Of a stretch of 64,000 nt of DNA, positions 31,225 to 42,757 are shown one piece after another. Position 1 is the first letter of the stretch, and each line of letters opens with the position of its first letter. The notes under the pieces were generated by a model. That model searched no databases. It saw only the letters and a list, made by a program, of their open reading frames with translations, and had not been told where the DNA came from. Position numbers and translations under genes: made by a program. Source of the DNA: Caballeronia glathei (GTDB taxonomy: Bacteria; Pseudomonadota; Gammaproteobacteria; Burkholderiales; Burkholderiaceae); the NCBI RefSeq assembly GCF_000698595.1, contig NZ_JFHC01000047.1, positions 1 to 64,000 on the forward strand. Direction: 5' to 3'.

Positions 31225-32052
31225 TTATTTCAGCCACTTGTCGACGACCGCCTGAAATTCGCCCGTCGAGCGCGCGAGGTGCAGCCACTGATCGACGTAT
31301 TGCTGGAACGGCACGTCGCCGCGCGGCAGGAGGTACGCCTTTTCGCCGAACTGGAACGGCTTGTCGGGGTGCACCGAGCACAGGCCCGGATGGAGCTTTT
31401 GCTGAAGCAGCGTCTCGGAGGCGTCGGTCACCATGACATCGGCGTGGCCGTCGAGGATCTGCTCGAAGATCGTCACGTTGTCCGGATACTCGATCAGTTG
31501 CGAATGACGGAAGTACTGTTTCGCGAAGCGCTCGTTCGTGCCGCCCGGATTCACGATCGTGCGCACGCCCGGCTGGTCGATTTCCGCAACGGTCTGGTAT
31601 TTGCCGACGTCGTCGCAACGCACGATCGCCGTCTTGCCGTCGACCATGTACGGCTGCGTGAAGAATGCGCGCTTCTGGCGGTCGAGCGTGGTCGAGACGC
31701 CGCCGACCGCGATGTCGCATTTCGATACGAAATCGTTCATCAGGTTCGACCACGTCGTCTTCACGAACTCCGGCTTCGCGCCGAGCGACCGGGCGAGGGC
31801 GTCGGCAAGATCGACGTCGATGCCTTCGAACTGACCGTCCGGCCTGAGAAACGTGTACGGCTTGTAGTCGCCCGTCGTGCAGATGCGCAGCGTGTGGCGC
31901 GCGAGGATGTCGTCGAGCCGCGAGGACGCCGCAGCGGGAACCGTCGCCGCCGGAGCACTGCCGACGCTGCCTGCCTGCACCGTCTGCGCCTGAACCCCGC
32001 CGCTCGCAAGGAACACCGTCAGCGCCGCGAAAATTGCCATCATGGATTTCAT
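31225..32052 (-). CDS. pheC: Periplasmic cyclohexadienyl (arogenate/prephenate) dehydratase-like protein
   Basis: A 275-residue exported protein with the fold of a solute-binding protein. The signal peptide MKSMMAIFAALTVFLASG ends near VQAQ. The mature sequence has TTGDYKPYTFLRPDGQFEGID, FVSKCDIAVGGVSTTLDRQKRA, EIDQPGVRTIVNPGGTNERFAK and SVHPDKPFQFGEKAYLLPRGD. These closely follow PheC cyclohexadienyl dehydratase, an enzyme descended from binding proteins that makes phenylpyruvate or phenylalanine. The NPGGTNE segment holds the glutamate thought to be the general acid. AGGAG precedes the start. No ABC permease is nearby, which favours the enzyme role over transport, but a binding role cannot be excluded. 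Confidence 0.75.
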   Translation of the reverse strand: MKSMMAIFAALTVFLASGGVQAQTVQAGSVGSAPAATVPAAASSRLDDILARHTLRICTTGDYKPYTFLRPDGQFEGIDVDLADALARSLGAKPEFVKTTWSNLMNDFVSKCDIAVGGVSTTLDRQKRAFFTQPYMVDGKTAIVRCDDVGKYQTVAEIDQPGVRTIVNPGGTNERFAKQYFRHSQLIEYPDNVTIFEQILDGHADVMVTDASETLLQQKLHPGLCSVHPDKPFQFGEKAYLLPRGDVPFQQYVDQWLHLARSTGEFQAVVDKWLK

Positions 32053-32241
32053 CGCATCTCCTTTTGATTTTTGTCTGATGTTATGTGTGTCGATGATAGC
32101 GAGTGGCGTGCCCGCTGAACATCTCCCGGCGTTCGCGAATCCCGCCGCCCACGATCCGCGCGTGCACGGACCCGGCGCCGGCGCGTGAAAAAGCGGATGA
32201 CGCTCCGGTAGAATGATCATTTGCCTTCGCATCCGAGCGCC

Positions 32242-33345
32242 GTGGCCCATACCCTCCTCAACGACACCTTCCTGCGCGCGCTTCTGCGCCAGCCGACCGA
32301 CTACACGCCGATCTGGCTGATGCGCCAGGCGGGTCGTTACCTGCCCGAGTACAACGCCACGCGCACGCGGGCGGGCAGTTTTCTCGGCCTCGCGAAAAAT
32401 CCCGATTACGCGACGGAAGTCACGCTTCAGCCGCTCGAACGCTTTCCGCTCGACGCCGCCATCCTGTTCTCGGACATCCTGACCGTCCCGGACGCGATGG
32501 GCCTTGGCCTCAACTTCGTCCAGGGCGAAGGGCCGCGTTTCGAGCGCACGGTGCGCACCGAAGCGGACGTGGCGCGCCTCGCCGTGCCGGACATCGACTC
32601 GGCGCTGCGCTATGTCACCGACGCCGTCAGCCAGATCCGGCGTGCCCTCACCGACGCCGAAGGGCGCCAGAAAGTGCCGCTCATCGGCTTTTCGGGCAGC
32701 CCCTGGACGCTCGCCTGCTACATGGTGGAGGGGGGCGGCTCGGACGACCATCGCACGGTCAAGTCGATGGCTTACGCGCGGCCCGACCTGATGCACCGCA
32801 TTCTCGATATCAACGCGCGCTCGGTCATCGCGTACCTGAACGCGCAGATCGACGCCGGCGCGCAGGCCGTGATGATCTTCGACACATGGGGCGGCGCGCT
32901 CGCCGACGGCGCCTATCAACGCTTCTCGCTCGATTACATCGCGAAGGTGGTCGCGGGCCTGAAGCGCGAACACGACGGCGAGCGGGTGCCGGTCATCACG
33001 TTCACGAAAGGCGGGGGACTGTGGCTCGAGCAGATCGCGTCGACGGGCGTGGATGCCGTCGGCCTCGACTGGACCGTCAATCTGGGCGCGGCGCGCGAGA
33101 AGGTGGGCCAGCGCGTGGCATTGCAGGGCAATATCGATCCCAGTGTGCTGTTCGCGCCGCCCGCGGTGATCCGCACCGAAGCCCGCGCGGTCCTCGACAG
33201 CTACGGCAACTTTCCTGGCCACGTGTTCAATCTCGGTCACGGCATCTCGCAGTTCACGCTGCCGGAGCACGTCGCGGAACTGGTCGACGAAGTGCATCGC
33301 CATAGCCGGACGATTCGCGCGAAGGGCAGATCGCCGGCTGCCTGA
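32242..33345 (+). CDS. hemE: Uroporphyrinogen decarboxylase
   Basis: A 367-residue haem-biosynthesis enzyme that decarboxylates the four acetate chains of uroporphyrinogen III. The family signatures [15 protein letters not shown] (near 23-37) and [12 protein letters not shown], with the catalytic aspartate, are present, as is [16 protein letters not shown]. The GTG start at 32242 (AHTLLND) fits the usual length; TTG at 32221 in the same frame is possible. A TAGAAT -10-like box lies at about 32211-32216. It is divergent from the pheC-like gene. Confidence 0.95.
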   Translation: MAHTLLNDTFLRALLRQPTDYTPIWLMRQAGRYLPEYNATRTRAGSFLGLAKNPDYATEVTLQPLERFPLDAAILFSDILTVPDAMGLGLNFVQGEGPRFERTVRTEADVARLAVPDIDSALRYVTDAVSQIRRALTDAEGRQKVPLIGFSGSPWTLACYMVEGGGSDDHRTVKSMAYARPDLMHRILDINARSVIAYLNAQIDAGAQAVMIFDTWGGALADGAYQRFSLDYIAKVVAGLKREHDGERVPVITFTKGGGLWLEQIASTGVDAVGLDWTVNLGAAREKVGQRVALQGNIDPSVLFAPPAVIRTEARAVLDSYGNFPGHVFNLGHGISQFTLPEHVAELVDEVHRHSRTIRAKGRSPAA

Positions 33346-33790
33346 TCGCTGCGGTGCAACATGTGGACGTGCGGCCGGGTGCCGCGCCGGGCCTCGTGAC
33401 TCTCGCGTGAAAGCCCGCCGTTCGGCTCTCCCGGAGATGTCAAGGCTTGACTTATACACAATTTTTACGTTGCGGCGCGCCATCAGACGTATGGCCCGAA
33501 GCGGCTCATAAAGGCCATCTATGCGTAAAGCAAATGATTGATTCCAAAGAGAAAAATCCGCCTTTGTCCGCTATGTGGGCAATCGCACACAACCGCCTGG
33601 AACGCGAGTTTCTGCAACTGTCAACTTAAGTTCTCAACAAAGTTATCCACAGGGCTGTGGAAAGCGTCGAAATCTCAAAAATAATCCTTAACTTAGCGCC
33701 GATTGTGATGTTTCACTTTAAGTGCGCCGCGCAAAGCCTTGCGCTGTCTTCGGGGTCCCGCCGCGCGGCCGTGCGGGGGCGGTGCAGCGG
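33346..33790. promoter_or_regulatory. hemE-priA spacer with DnaA boxes
   Basis: A 445-bp spacer whose right part (33440-33720) is clearly richer in A+T than its surroundings. It contains TTATACACA (33452-33460) and TTATCCACA (33643-33651), both matching the DnaA-box consensus TTWTNCACA. The second is followed four bases later by TGTGGAAAG, an inverted near-match. A 60-codon open frame (33447-33629) shows no recognisable family and is not called as a gene. Confidence 0.55.
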
Positions 33791-36034
<2,244 letters not shown>

Positions 36035-36085
36035 AGCGAAAATGAAGCGAACAGCGTGCGCCGCGGCGATCGGATTCGTAGCTGC

Positions 36086-36277
36086 CTACTCGTTGCGGCG
36101 ATCGGCGCTCGCCACGCGAACCCCGTGAGGCGCGGAAACGCCGTCGGCCGAACCACGCGGACCGTCGTGTGTCTCGTCGCCGGGCCGCGCGACATGCGGA
36201 TGCGCGCCACGGATGAACAGCACCGCGCAGATCGCGCACATCGCCCACACGCCGGTAATCACCATCCAAGTGCTCAT
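36086..36277 (-). CDS. Small single-pass membrane protein
   Basis: A 63-residue frame beginning MSTWMVITGVWAMCAICAVLF followed by IRGAHPH. The N-terminal 25 residues form one membrane helix; the rest is short, charged and probably cytoplasmic. GGGGAAAGAGC precedes the ATG on the minus strand, a plausible ribosome binding site. It lies opposite to priA and putA in the spacer between them. I believe similar small proteins occur in Burkholderia, but I cannot name a function. Confidence 0.5.
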   Translation of the reverse strand: MSTWMVITGVWAMCAICAVLFIRGAHPHVARPGDETHDGPRGSADGVSAPHGVRVASADRRNE

Positions 36278-36483
36278 GCTCTTTCCCCGAAACCGTGCGG
36301 CTGCAGTTGGCCGCAAAATGCGTCGCCGAACGGGCGCGCATGGACCTTATATCGGCTGAAGGATGGGTTTTGAATAGGGCATCCCCCAAGAAAAAATCGG
36401 TTAGGGAAAATACTAGGCTTTTTACGCCATCCGCCAGTTCCGGTCGAACCCACCGATCCCTTATCCGGTAAGGCTTTGAGCCG

Positions 36484-36520
36484 GGTGCAACCCATCCCAA
36501 AATTTGGTTGCACCTTTTTT
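36484..36520 (+). promoter_or_regulatory. Inverted GTTGCA sites upstream of putA (PutA-operator-like, also a hairpin)
   Basis: GGTGCAACC (36484-36492) and GGTTGCACC (36506-36514) are perfect inverted 9-mers. Each holds GTTGCA, the core recognised by the ribbon-helix-helix domain of E. coli PutA. They also form a 9-bp stem followed by TTTTTT, so the element could act as a terminator or attenuator. It lies about 75 bp before the putA start. Confidence 0.55.
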
Positions 36521-36590
36521 AACAGCGGAGTACGATTCGCCAACTTTTTAGTCATCGGCCGGGTGTCACGACCGGCCAAACGAAGGAAAT

Positions 36591-39500
36591 ATGGCGAGCA
36601 CTACCCTTGGCGTCAAAGTCGACGATCTGCTGCGCACCCGGCTGAAAGATGCCGCGACGCGTCTCGAGCGCACTCCCCACTGGCTGATCAAGCAGGCCAT
36701 CTTCGCGTACCTGGAGCGGATCGAGCACGGTCAGCTTCCGCCTGAACTGTCCGGCGCGAACGGCGTGGCCGAACTGGGCGAAACCGCGCCTGTCGGGAGC
36801 GACGAGGACGGCGCGGCCCATCCTTTCCTCGATTTCGCACAGAACGTGCAGCCGCAGTCGGTGCTGCGCGCGGCGATCACGGCCGCTTACCGGCGTCCCG
36901 AGCCGGAGTGCGTGCCGTTTCTGGTCGGCCAGGCGCGGCTGCCCGCCGCCATCGCCACCGAAACGCAGGCGCTTGCGGCCAAGCTCGTCGAAGCGCTGCG
37001 CGCGAAGCACACGGGCGGCGGCGTCGAAGGGCTGATCCACGAGTTTTCGCTGTCGAGCCAGGAAGGCGTCGCGCTGATGTGCCTCGCCGAGGCGCTTTTG
37101 CGCATTCCCGACCGCGCGACCCGCGACGCGCTGATCCGCGACAAGATCAGCAAGGGCGACTGGCGCTCGCACATGGGCCAGGCGCCGTCGCTGTTCGTGA
37201 ACGCGGCGACGTGGGGCCTGATGATCACCGGCAAGCTCGTGACGACGAACAGCGAGACGGGATTGTCCTCGGCGTTGACCCGCCTGATCGGGCGCGGCGG
37301 CGAGCCGCTGATCCGTAAGGGCGTCGACATGGCGATGCGCCTGATGGGCGAGCAGTTCGTCACGGGCGAGACGATCTCGGAAGCGCTCGCGAACAGCCGC
37401 AAGTTCGAGGCGCGCGGTTTCCGCTATTCCTACGACATGCTCGGCGAAGCCGCGACCACGGAAGAAGACGCGCTGCGCTACTACGCCTCCTACGAGCAGG
37501 CAATCCACGCGATCGGCAAGGCGGCGGGCGGGCGCGGCATCTACGAAGGCCCGGGCATCTCGATCAAGCTCTCCGCGCTGCACCCGCGCTACTCGCGCTC
37601 GCAGCAGGAGCGCACGATGAACGAACTGCTGCCGCGCGTGCGCTCGCTCGCGCAGCTTGCGCGCCGGTACGACATCGGCCTGAACATCGACGCGGAAGAG
37701 GCGGACCGGCTCGAACTCTCGCTGGATCTGCTCGAAGCGCTCTGCTTCGACCCGGAACTCGCGGGCTGGAACGGCATCGGCTTCGTGGTGCAGGCTTATC
37801 AGAAGCGCTGCCCGTTCGTGATCGATTACCTGATCGATCTCGCGCGCCGCAGCCGTCACCGCCTGATGATCCGGCTCGTCAAGGGTGCCTATTGGGATTC
37901 GGAGATCAAGCGCGCGCAAGTGGACGGCCTGGAAGGCTATCCGGTCTACACGCGCAAGATCTACACGGACATTTCCTACGTCGCCTGCGCGAAGAAGCTG
38001 CTGGGCGCGCCGGACGCCGTCTATCCGCAATTCGCGACGCACAACGCGTACACGCTTTCCGCGATCTACCACCTCGCCGGTCACAACTATTACCCGGGCC
38101 AGTACGAGTTCCAGTGCCTGCACGGCATGGGCGAGCCGCTGTACGAGGAAGTCACCGGCCGCGACAAGCTGAACCGCCCGTGCCGCGTGTATGCGCCGGT
38201 CGGCACGCATGAGACGCTGCTTGCGTATCTCGTGCGGCGTCTCCTCGAAAACGGCGCGAACACGTCGTTCGTGAACCGCATCGCCGACGAAACCGTTGCC
38301 GTCGCCGATCTGGTGCAGGACCCGATCGACGAAGCGTCGAAGCTCACGCCGCTCGGCGCGCCGCACGCGAAGATTCCGCTGCCGCGCCAGCTTTACGGCA
38401 ACGAGCGCCTCAATTCGATGGGCCTCGACCTGTCGAACGAGCATCGGCTGGCGTCGCTGTCGTCGGCGCTGCTCGCGAGCGCGAACAACCAGTGGCGCGC
38501 CGTGCCGATGCTCGAAGGCGACGACGCGGGCAACGGCACCGCGCACGACGTGCGCAATCCGTCCGACTTGCGCGACGTGGTTGGCACGGTCGTCGAGGCC
38601 TCGCCGGAACAGGTGAGCGCCGCGATCGCGCACGCCGTGGCCGCCGCGCCGATCTGGCAGGCGACGCCCGTCGAAGACCGCGCCGACTGTCTCGCCCGCG
38701 CCGCCGACCTGCTCGAAGCGCAGATGCACACGCTGATGGGCCTCGTCGTGCGCGAGGCGGGCAAGTCGCTCGCGAACGCGGTGTCGGAGATTCGCGAGGC
38801 GATCGACTTCCTGCGCTACTACTCGGCGCAGATTCGCGGCGAGTTCTCGAACGACACGCATCGTCCGCTCGGGCCCGTGGTGTGTATCAGCCCGTGGAAT
38901 TTCCCGCTGGCGATCTTCATGGGCCAGGTCGCCGCGGCGCTCGCCGCCGGCAACCCGGTGCTCGCGAAGCCGGCCGAACAGACGCCGCTGATCGCCGCGC
39001 AGGCGGTGCGCATCCTGCGCGAAGCGGGCGTGCCGTCGGGCGCGGTGCAACTGCTGCCGGGCACGGGCGAGACGGTGGGCGCGGCGCTCGTCGCCGATCC
39101 GCGCACGCGCGCCGTGATGTTCACCGGCTCGACCGAAGTCGCGCGCCTCATCAACAAGACGCTGTCCGAGCGCCTCGATCCGGACGGCCGGCCGATTCCG
39201 CTGATCGCGGAGACGGGTGGCCAGAACGCGATGATCGTCGACTCTTCGGCGCTCGCGGAGCAGGTGGTCGCGGACGTGCTGCAGTCGTCGTTCGACTCGG
39301 CCGGTCAACGGTGTTCGGCGCTGCGCGTTCTCTGTCTGCAGGACGACGTCGCGGACCGCACGCTCGAAATGCTGACGGGCGCGATGAAGCAGCTCGCGGT
39401 GGGCAACCCGGATCGCCTCTCGACGGACGTCGGCCCGGTGATCGACGCCGACGCGAAGCGCGGCATCGATGCGCACGTGGCGTCGATGCGCGAGAAGGGC

Positions 39501-40529
39501 CGCAAGGTCGTGCAACTGGCGCTGCCGGAAAGCTGCGCGCAGGGCACGTTCGTGCCGCCGACGCTGGTCGAACTGGAGAGCATCGACGAACTGAAGCGCG
39601 AGGTGTTCGGTCCGGTGCTGCATGTGGTGCGCTATCGCCGCGCGTCTCTTGATAAACTCCTCGACCAAATCAGAACGACGGGGTACGGGCTCACGCTCGG
39701 CATCCATACGCGTATCGACGAAACCATCGCGCACGTGATCGCGCGGGCGCACGTGGGCAACATCTACGTGAACCGGAACGTGATCGGCGCGGTGGTCGGC
39801 GTGCAGCCGTTCGGCGGCGAAGGCTTGTCCGGAACGGGGCCGAAGGCGGGCGGCGCGCTGTATCTGCAACGCCTCCTGGCCAAGCGCCCGACCGGCCTGC
39901 CGAAGTCGCTCGCGAGCGCACTGGTGGTCGATCAGGCCGAAGCGAGCGGCACGCCGTCGGCGGCATTGACGGCGCTGCGCGACTGGGCGATCGCCGAGCG
40001 TGATCCGCAGACGGCCGCGCGCTGCGACGGCTATCTGCAGCACGTGCTGGCGGGCGCGACGGCGGTGCTTCCGGGACCGACGGGCGAGCGCAACACGTAC
40101 ACGCTCGGCGCGCGCGGCACGGTGCTGTGCGTGGCGTCGACGGCGAGCGGCGCGCGTGCGCAATTCGCCGCGGTGCTCGCCACCGGCAACACGGCGCTGT
40201 TTTCCGGCGCGGCGGGCGAGCAACTGGCGGCATCGCTGCCGGCGTCGCTCAAGACGCATGCGTCGGTGCGCAAGACCGGCGACGCGGCGGCCACGTTCGA
40301 CGCGGTGCTGTTCGAAGGCGACAGCGACGAACTGCTGTCGCTCGTGAAGGAAGTCGCGAAGCGCCCGGGGCCGATCGTCTCGGTGCAGGGCGTCGCGGCG
40401 GGGGCGTTTGCCGGCGGCGGCCACGACGGCGGCGAGGACTACGCGCTCGAAAGACTGCTGACGGAACGCTCGGTGAGCGTGAACACGGCGGCTGCGGGCG
40501 GCAATGCGAATTTGATGACGATCGGTTGA
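36591..40529 (+). CDS. putA: Trifunctional proline utilisation protein PutA
   Basis: A 1312-residue protein that oxidises proline to glutamate and represses its own gene. Residues 1-48 (MASTTLGVKVDDLLRTRLKD...) are a ribbon-helix-helix DNA-binding domain. The FAD proline dehydrogenase domain has GRGIYEGPGISIKLSALHPR, RLVKGAYWDSEIK and YATHN-like FATHNAYT. The P5C dehydrogenase domain has ETGGQNAMIVD (Glu near 873) and SAGQRCSALR (Cys near 907). A C-terminal domain follows to the end, as in other long PutA proteins. GAAGGAAAT precedes the ATG. Confidence 0.96.
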   Translation: MASTTLGVKVDDLLRTRLKDAATRLERTPHWLIKQAIFAYLERIEHGQLPPELSGANGVAELGETAPVGSDEDGAAHPFLDFAQNVQPQSVLRAAITAAYRRPEPECVPFLVGQARLPAAIATETQALAAKLVEALRAKHTGGGVEGLIHEFSLSSQEGVALMCLAEALLRIPDRATRDALIRDKISKGDWRSHMGQAPSLFVNAATWGLMITGKLVTTNSETGLSSALTRLIGRGGEPLIRKGVDMAMRLMGEQFVTGETISEALANSRKFEARGFRYSYDMLGEAATTEEDALRYYASYEQAIHAIGKAAGGRGIYEGPGISIKLSALHPRYSRSQQERTMNELLPRVRSLAQLARRYDIGLNIDAEEADRLELSLDLLEALCFDPELAGWNGIGFVVQAYQKRCPFVIDYLIDLARRSRHRLMIRLVKGAYWDSEIKRAQVDGLEGYPVYTRKIYTDISYVACAKKLLGAPDAVYPQFATHNAYTLSAIYHLAGHNYYPGQYEFQCLHGMGEPLYEEVTGRDKLNRPCRVYAPVGTHETLLAYLVRRLLENGANTSFVNRIADETVAVADLVQDPIDEASKLTPLGAPHAKIPLPRQLYGNERLNSMGLDLSNEHRLASLSSALLASANNQWRAVPMLEGDDAGNGTAHDVRNPSDLRDVVGTVVEASPEQVSAAIAHAVAAAPIWQATPVEDRADCLARAADLLEAQMHTLMGLVVREAGKSLANAVSEIREAIDFLRYYSAQIRGEFSNDTHRPLGPVVCISPWNFPLAIFMGQVAAALAAGNPVLAKPAEQTPLIAAQAVRILREAGVPSGAVQLLPGTGETVGAALVADPRTRAVMFTGSTEVARLINKTLSERLDPDGRPIPLIAETGGQNAMIVDSSALAEQVVADVLQSSFDSAGQRCSALRVLCLQDDVADRTLEMLTGAMKQLAVGNPDRLSTDVGPVIDADAKRGIDAHVASMREKGRKVVQLALPESCAQGTFVPPTLVELESIDELKREVFGPVLHVVRYRRASLDKLLDQIRTTGYGLTLGIHTRIDETIAHVIARAHVGNIYVNRNVIGAVVGVQPFGGEGLSGTGPKAGGALYLQRLLAKRPTGLPKSLASALVVDQAEASGTPSAALTALRDWAIAERDPQTAARCDGYLQHVLAGATAVLPGPTGERNTYTLGARGTVLCVASTASGARAQFAAVLATGNTALFSGAAGEQLAASLPASLKTHASVRKTGDAAATFDAVLFEGDSDELLSLVKEVAKRPGPIVSVQGVAAGAFAGGGHDGGEDYALERLLTERSVSVNTAAAGGNANLMTIG

Positions 40530-40618
40530 GCAACCCTCGAGCGCTCGATTCAAACAAACGGCAGCAGGCACGGCGACCCCGGCACAAGCTGCCATCCACA
40601 CTGGTACTAGGAGAAGCT

Positions 40619-41767
40619 ATGAAGCACACGATGAACAAGCTGGCGGTGGCAATGGCGGTCGCCGGCCTGTCGCTCGCGGGGACCGCAGTTGCACAGCAGG
40701 CAGAAGATGTGAAGGTGGGTTTCGCCGGTCCGATGACGGGGGCGCAGGCACACTACGGCAAGGATTTCCAGAATGGCATCACGCTCGCCGTTGAAGACTT
40801 CAACGCCACGAAGCCGGTGATCGGCGGCAAGCCGGTTCGCATCGTGCTGGAATCGGCCGACGACCAGGCTGACCCGCGCACGGGCACGACGGTCGCGCAG
40901 AAGCTCGTCGACGACGGTATCAAGGGCATGCTCGGCCACTTCAACTCGGGTACGACGATTCCGGCTTCGCGCATCTACGCGAACGCGGGCATCCCCGAGA
41001 TCGCAATGGCGACGGCGCCGGAATACACGACGCAAGGCTTCAAGACCACGTTCCGCATGATGACGTCCGACACGCAGCAGGGTTCGGTCGCCGGCGAGTT
41101 CGCGGTGAAGAACCTGAAGGTGAAGAAGATCGCGATCGTCGACGACCGCACGGCCTACGGCCAGGGTCTCGCCGACCAGTTCGAGAAGGCTGCGAAGGCT
41201 GCGGGCGGCACGATCGTCGTGCGTGAATTCACGAACGACAAGGCTGTCGACTTCAAGGCGATTCTGACCAAGATCAAGTCGATGAATCCGGATCTGGTGT
41301 ACTACGGCGGCGCCGATTCGCAGGCCGCGCCGATGGTCAAGCAGATGAAGACGCTCGGCTTCCGCGCGCCGCTGATGGCGGGCGAAATGGTCAAGACCGA
41401 CACGTTCGTGAAGATCGCCGGCGACGCAGCCGACGGCACGGTGGCGTCGCTCGCCGGCCTGCCGATGGATCAGATGCCGGGCGGCGCGGACTACTCGGCC
41501 AAGTACAAGAAGCGCTTCAACGAAGACGTGCAGACGTACTCGCCGTACGCCTACGACGGCGCGATGGCCATGTTCGCCGCGATGAAGAAGGCGAACTCGA
41601 CGGACCCGGCCAAGTACCTGCCGGTGCTCGCGAAGACCGACATGCCGGGCGTGACGACCTCGCGTCTCGAGTACGACTCGAAGGGCGACCTGAAGAACGG
41701 CGGCATCACGCTGTACAAGGTTGTCGGCGGCAAGTGGACGACGCTGCAGAGCGTGGGCGGCAAGTAA
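40619..41767 (+). CDS. Branched-chain amino acid-type periplasmic binding protein
   Basis: A 382-residue type I periplasmic binding protein. The signal peptide MKHTMNKLAVAMAVAGLSLAG ends near VAQQ; the mature protein starts EDVKVGFAGPMTGAQAHYG, close to LivK/LivJ. AGGAGA at 40609-40614 sets the start. It lies 89 bp after putA, with no permease or ATPase genes following, so it must share a transporter encoded elsewhere. Position suggests, but does not prove, joint control with proline catabolism. Confidence 0.88.
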   Translation: MKHTMNKLAVAMAVAGLSLAGTAVAQQAEDVKVGFAGPMTGAQAHYGKDFQNGITLAVEDFNATKPVIGGKPVRIVLESADDQADPRTGTTVAQKLVDDGIKGMLGHFNSGTTIPASRIYANAGIPEIAMATAPEYTTQGFKTTFRMMTSDTQQGSVAGEFAVKNLKVKKIAIVDDRTAYGQGLADQFEKAAKAAGGTIVVREFTNDKAVDFKAILTKIKSMNPDLVYYGGADSQAAPMVKQMKTLGFRAPLMAGEMVKTDTFVKIAGDAADGTVASLAGLPMDQMPGGADYSAKYKKRFNEDVQTYSPYAYDGAMAMFAAMKKANSTDPAKYLPVLAKTDMPGVTTSRLEYDSKGDLKNGGITLYKVVGGKWTTLQSVGGK

Positions 41768-41793
41768 GCCGTCCGGGCGTTCAGCCCGAAATG

Positions 41794-41830
41794 AAAAAGG
41801 CCGTTCCGAAGCCCGGAACGGCCTTTTTTT
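41794..41830. terminator. Bidirectional terminator between convergent genes
   Basis: AAAAAGGCCGTTCCG, loop AAGCC, CGGAACGGCCTTTTTTT: a 15-bp stem with A-run and T-run on opposite sides, so it can stop transcription both from the binding-protein gene and from the leftward mipA-like gene. Confidence 0.92.
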
Positions 41831-41849
41831 ATGTACGCGTCGGTTGATG

Positions 41850-42641
41850 CTAGAAGCGGTAGTTCACCGCCGCAAACGCGTTCAGTTCCGTGCGGCGTTC
41901 CGTGATCGGGCTGTGCGCCGCGAAGTTCTGCAGCCATCCAGTGGTCACGAGCAAGGACGCCGTCCAGTGCTTCGTGAAGTCATAGCTGGCGTAGGCGTTC
42001 AGATGAACGTCGCGAATGCCCGACGTGGCGTCGAACTGCGGCATCCCCGACGCTGCGCTTTGCTGCGGCGACACGCCGAACAGCGTGCGCGCATACACCG
42101 AATTGGCCCACGTGAAGCCGGGCCCGACGGAAACGAGCAGGCGCTCGGTCAGGGGCAGGTTCGCGGCCAGGTCGGTGCTGATCTGCATGCCCTGTCCGGT
42201 GCCGCCGATATCCTGGTAGAGCGCAACCGATCCCGTGAGCAGCGACACCGAGTAATCGGCGAACAATTTGAGCTTCGGTCCGGAGTGCACGTTGCCGAGG
42301 CCGCGCAGGCGCGCATCGTCGGATTCCTTGCGCGACACGAAATCGAACGTCACCGCCGCGCCGACGTGATACGCGTCGCCCTTGAGCGCATTGACGCCGA
42401 GCACGTCGAGGCCCTGCGAAAAGATCCGGTCGTCGTAGGAAATGTCGAGCGATGGCAGCGGGATCAGTTCGAGCCGCTGCGAGCCCGGATAGACCGGCGT
42501 CACCATCACGCCCGGTCCGATCGACACCTTCCACTTCGAGTTCGCGTTCGCTTCGGCACCGGGTTCCTGCGCGTGCGCGCTGGCAAGGCATGCGCTTGCA
42601 ATGAAGGGCAACGCGCGGCGCACACGCTTCAAAGTTCTCAC
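41850..42641 (-). CDS. MipA/OmpV-family outer membrane protein
   Basis: A 263-residue exported beta-barrel protein. The signal peptide RTLKRVRRALPFIASACLASAHA is followed by a polar N-terminus. The body consists of alternating beta-strand segments and ends in NYRF, with the terminal Phe typical of outer-membrane barrels. GPGVMVTPVYPGSQRLELIPLP is the MipA/OmpV start pattern. The GTG at 42641 is preferred because GAGGAG lies five bases upstream on the minus strand. Family roles include scaffolding of peptidoglycan enzymes, but none can be assigned here. Confidence 0.82.
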   Translation of the reverse strand: MRTLKRVRRALPFIASACLASAHAQEPGAEANANSKWKVSIGPGVMVTPVYPGSQRLELIPLPSLDISYDDRIFSQGLDVLGVNALKGDAYHVGAAVTFDFVSRKESDDARLRGLGNVHSGPKLKLFADYSVSLLTGSVALYQDIGGTGQGMQISTDLAANLPLTERLLVSVGPGFTWANSVYARTLFGVSPQQSAASGMPQFDATSGIRDVHLNAYASYDFTKHWTASLLVTTGWLQNFAAHSPITERRTELNAFAAVNYRF

Positions 42642-42757
42642 AGCGACTCCTCGACGGATTTTTGACGGCGGCAAGTATATCTACGGAGTCGCTTCGAACC
42701 GAAAGGCCCGCGTAACTTTGGATGATAGTCCGGTGACAAATTGTGTTCGGTGCGGCG

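Noticed and set aside
33447-33629. 60-codon frame between hemE and priA
   Set aside because: TTG start, no recognised family, and it lies in the AT-rich DnaA-box stretch; no evidence of translation.
36552-40601. 1349-codon minus-strand frame opposite putA
   Set aside because: It mirrors the putA frame, has typical antisense composition and no domain; putA is unmistakable.
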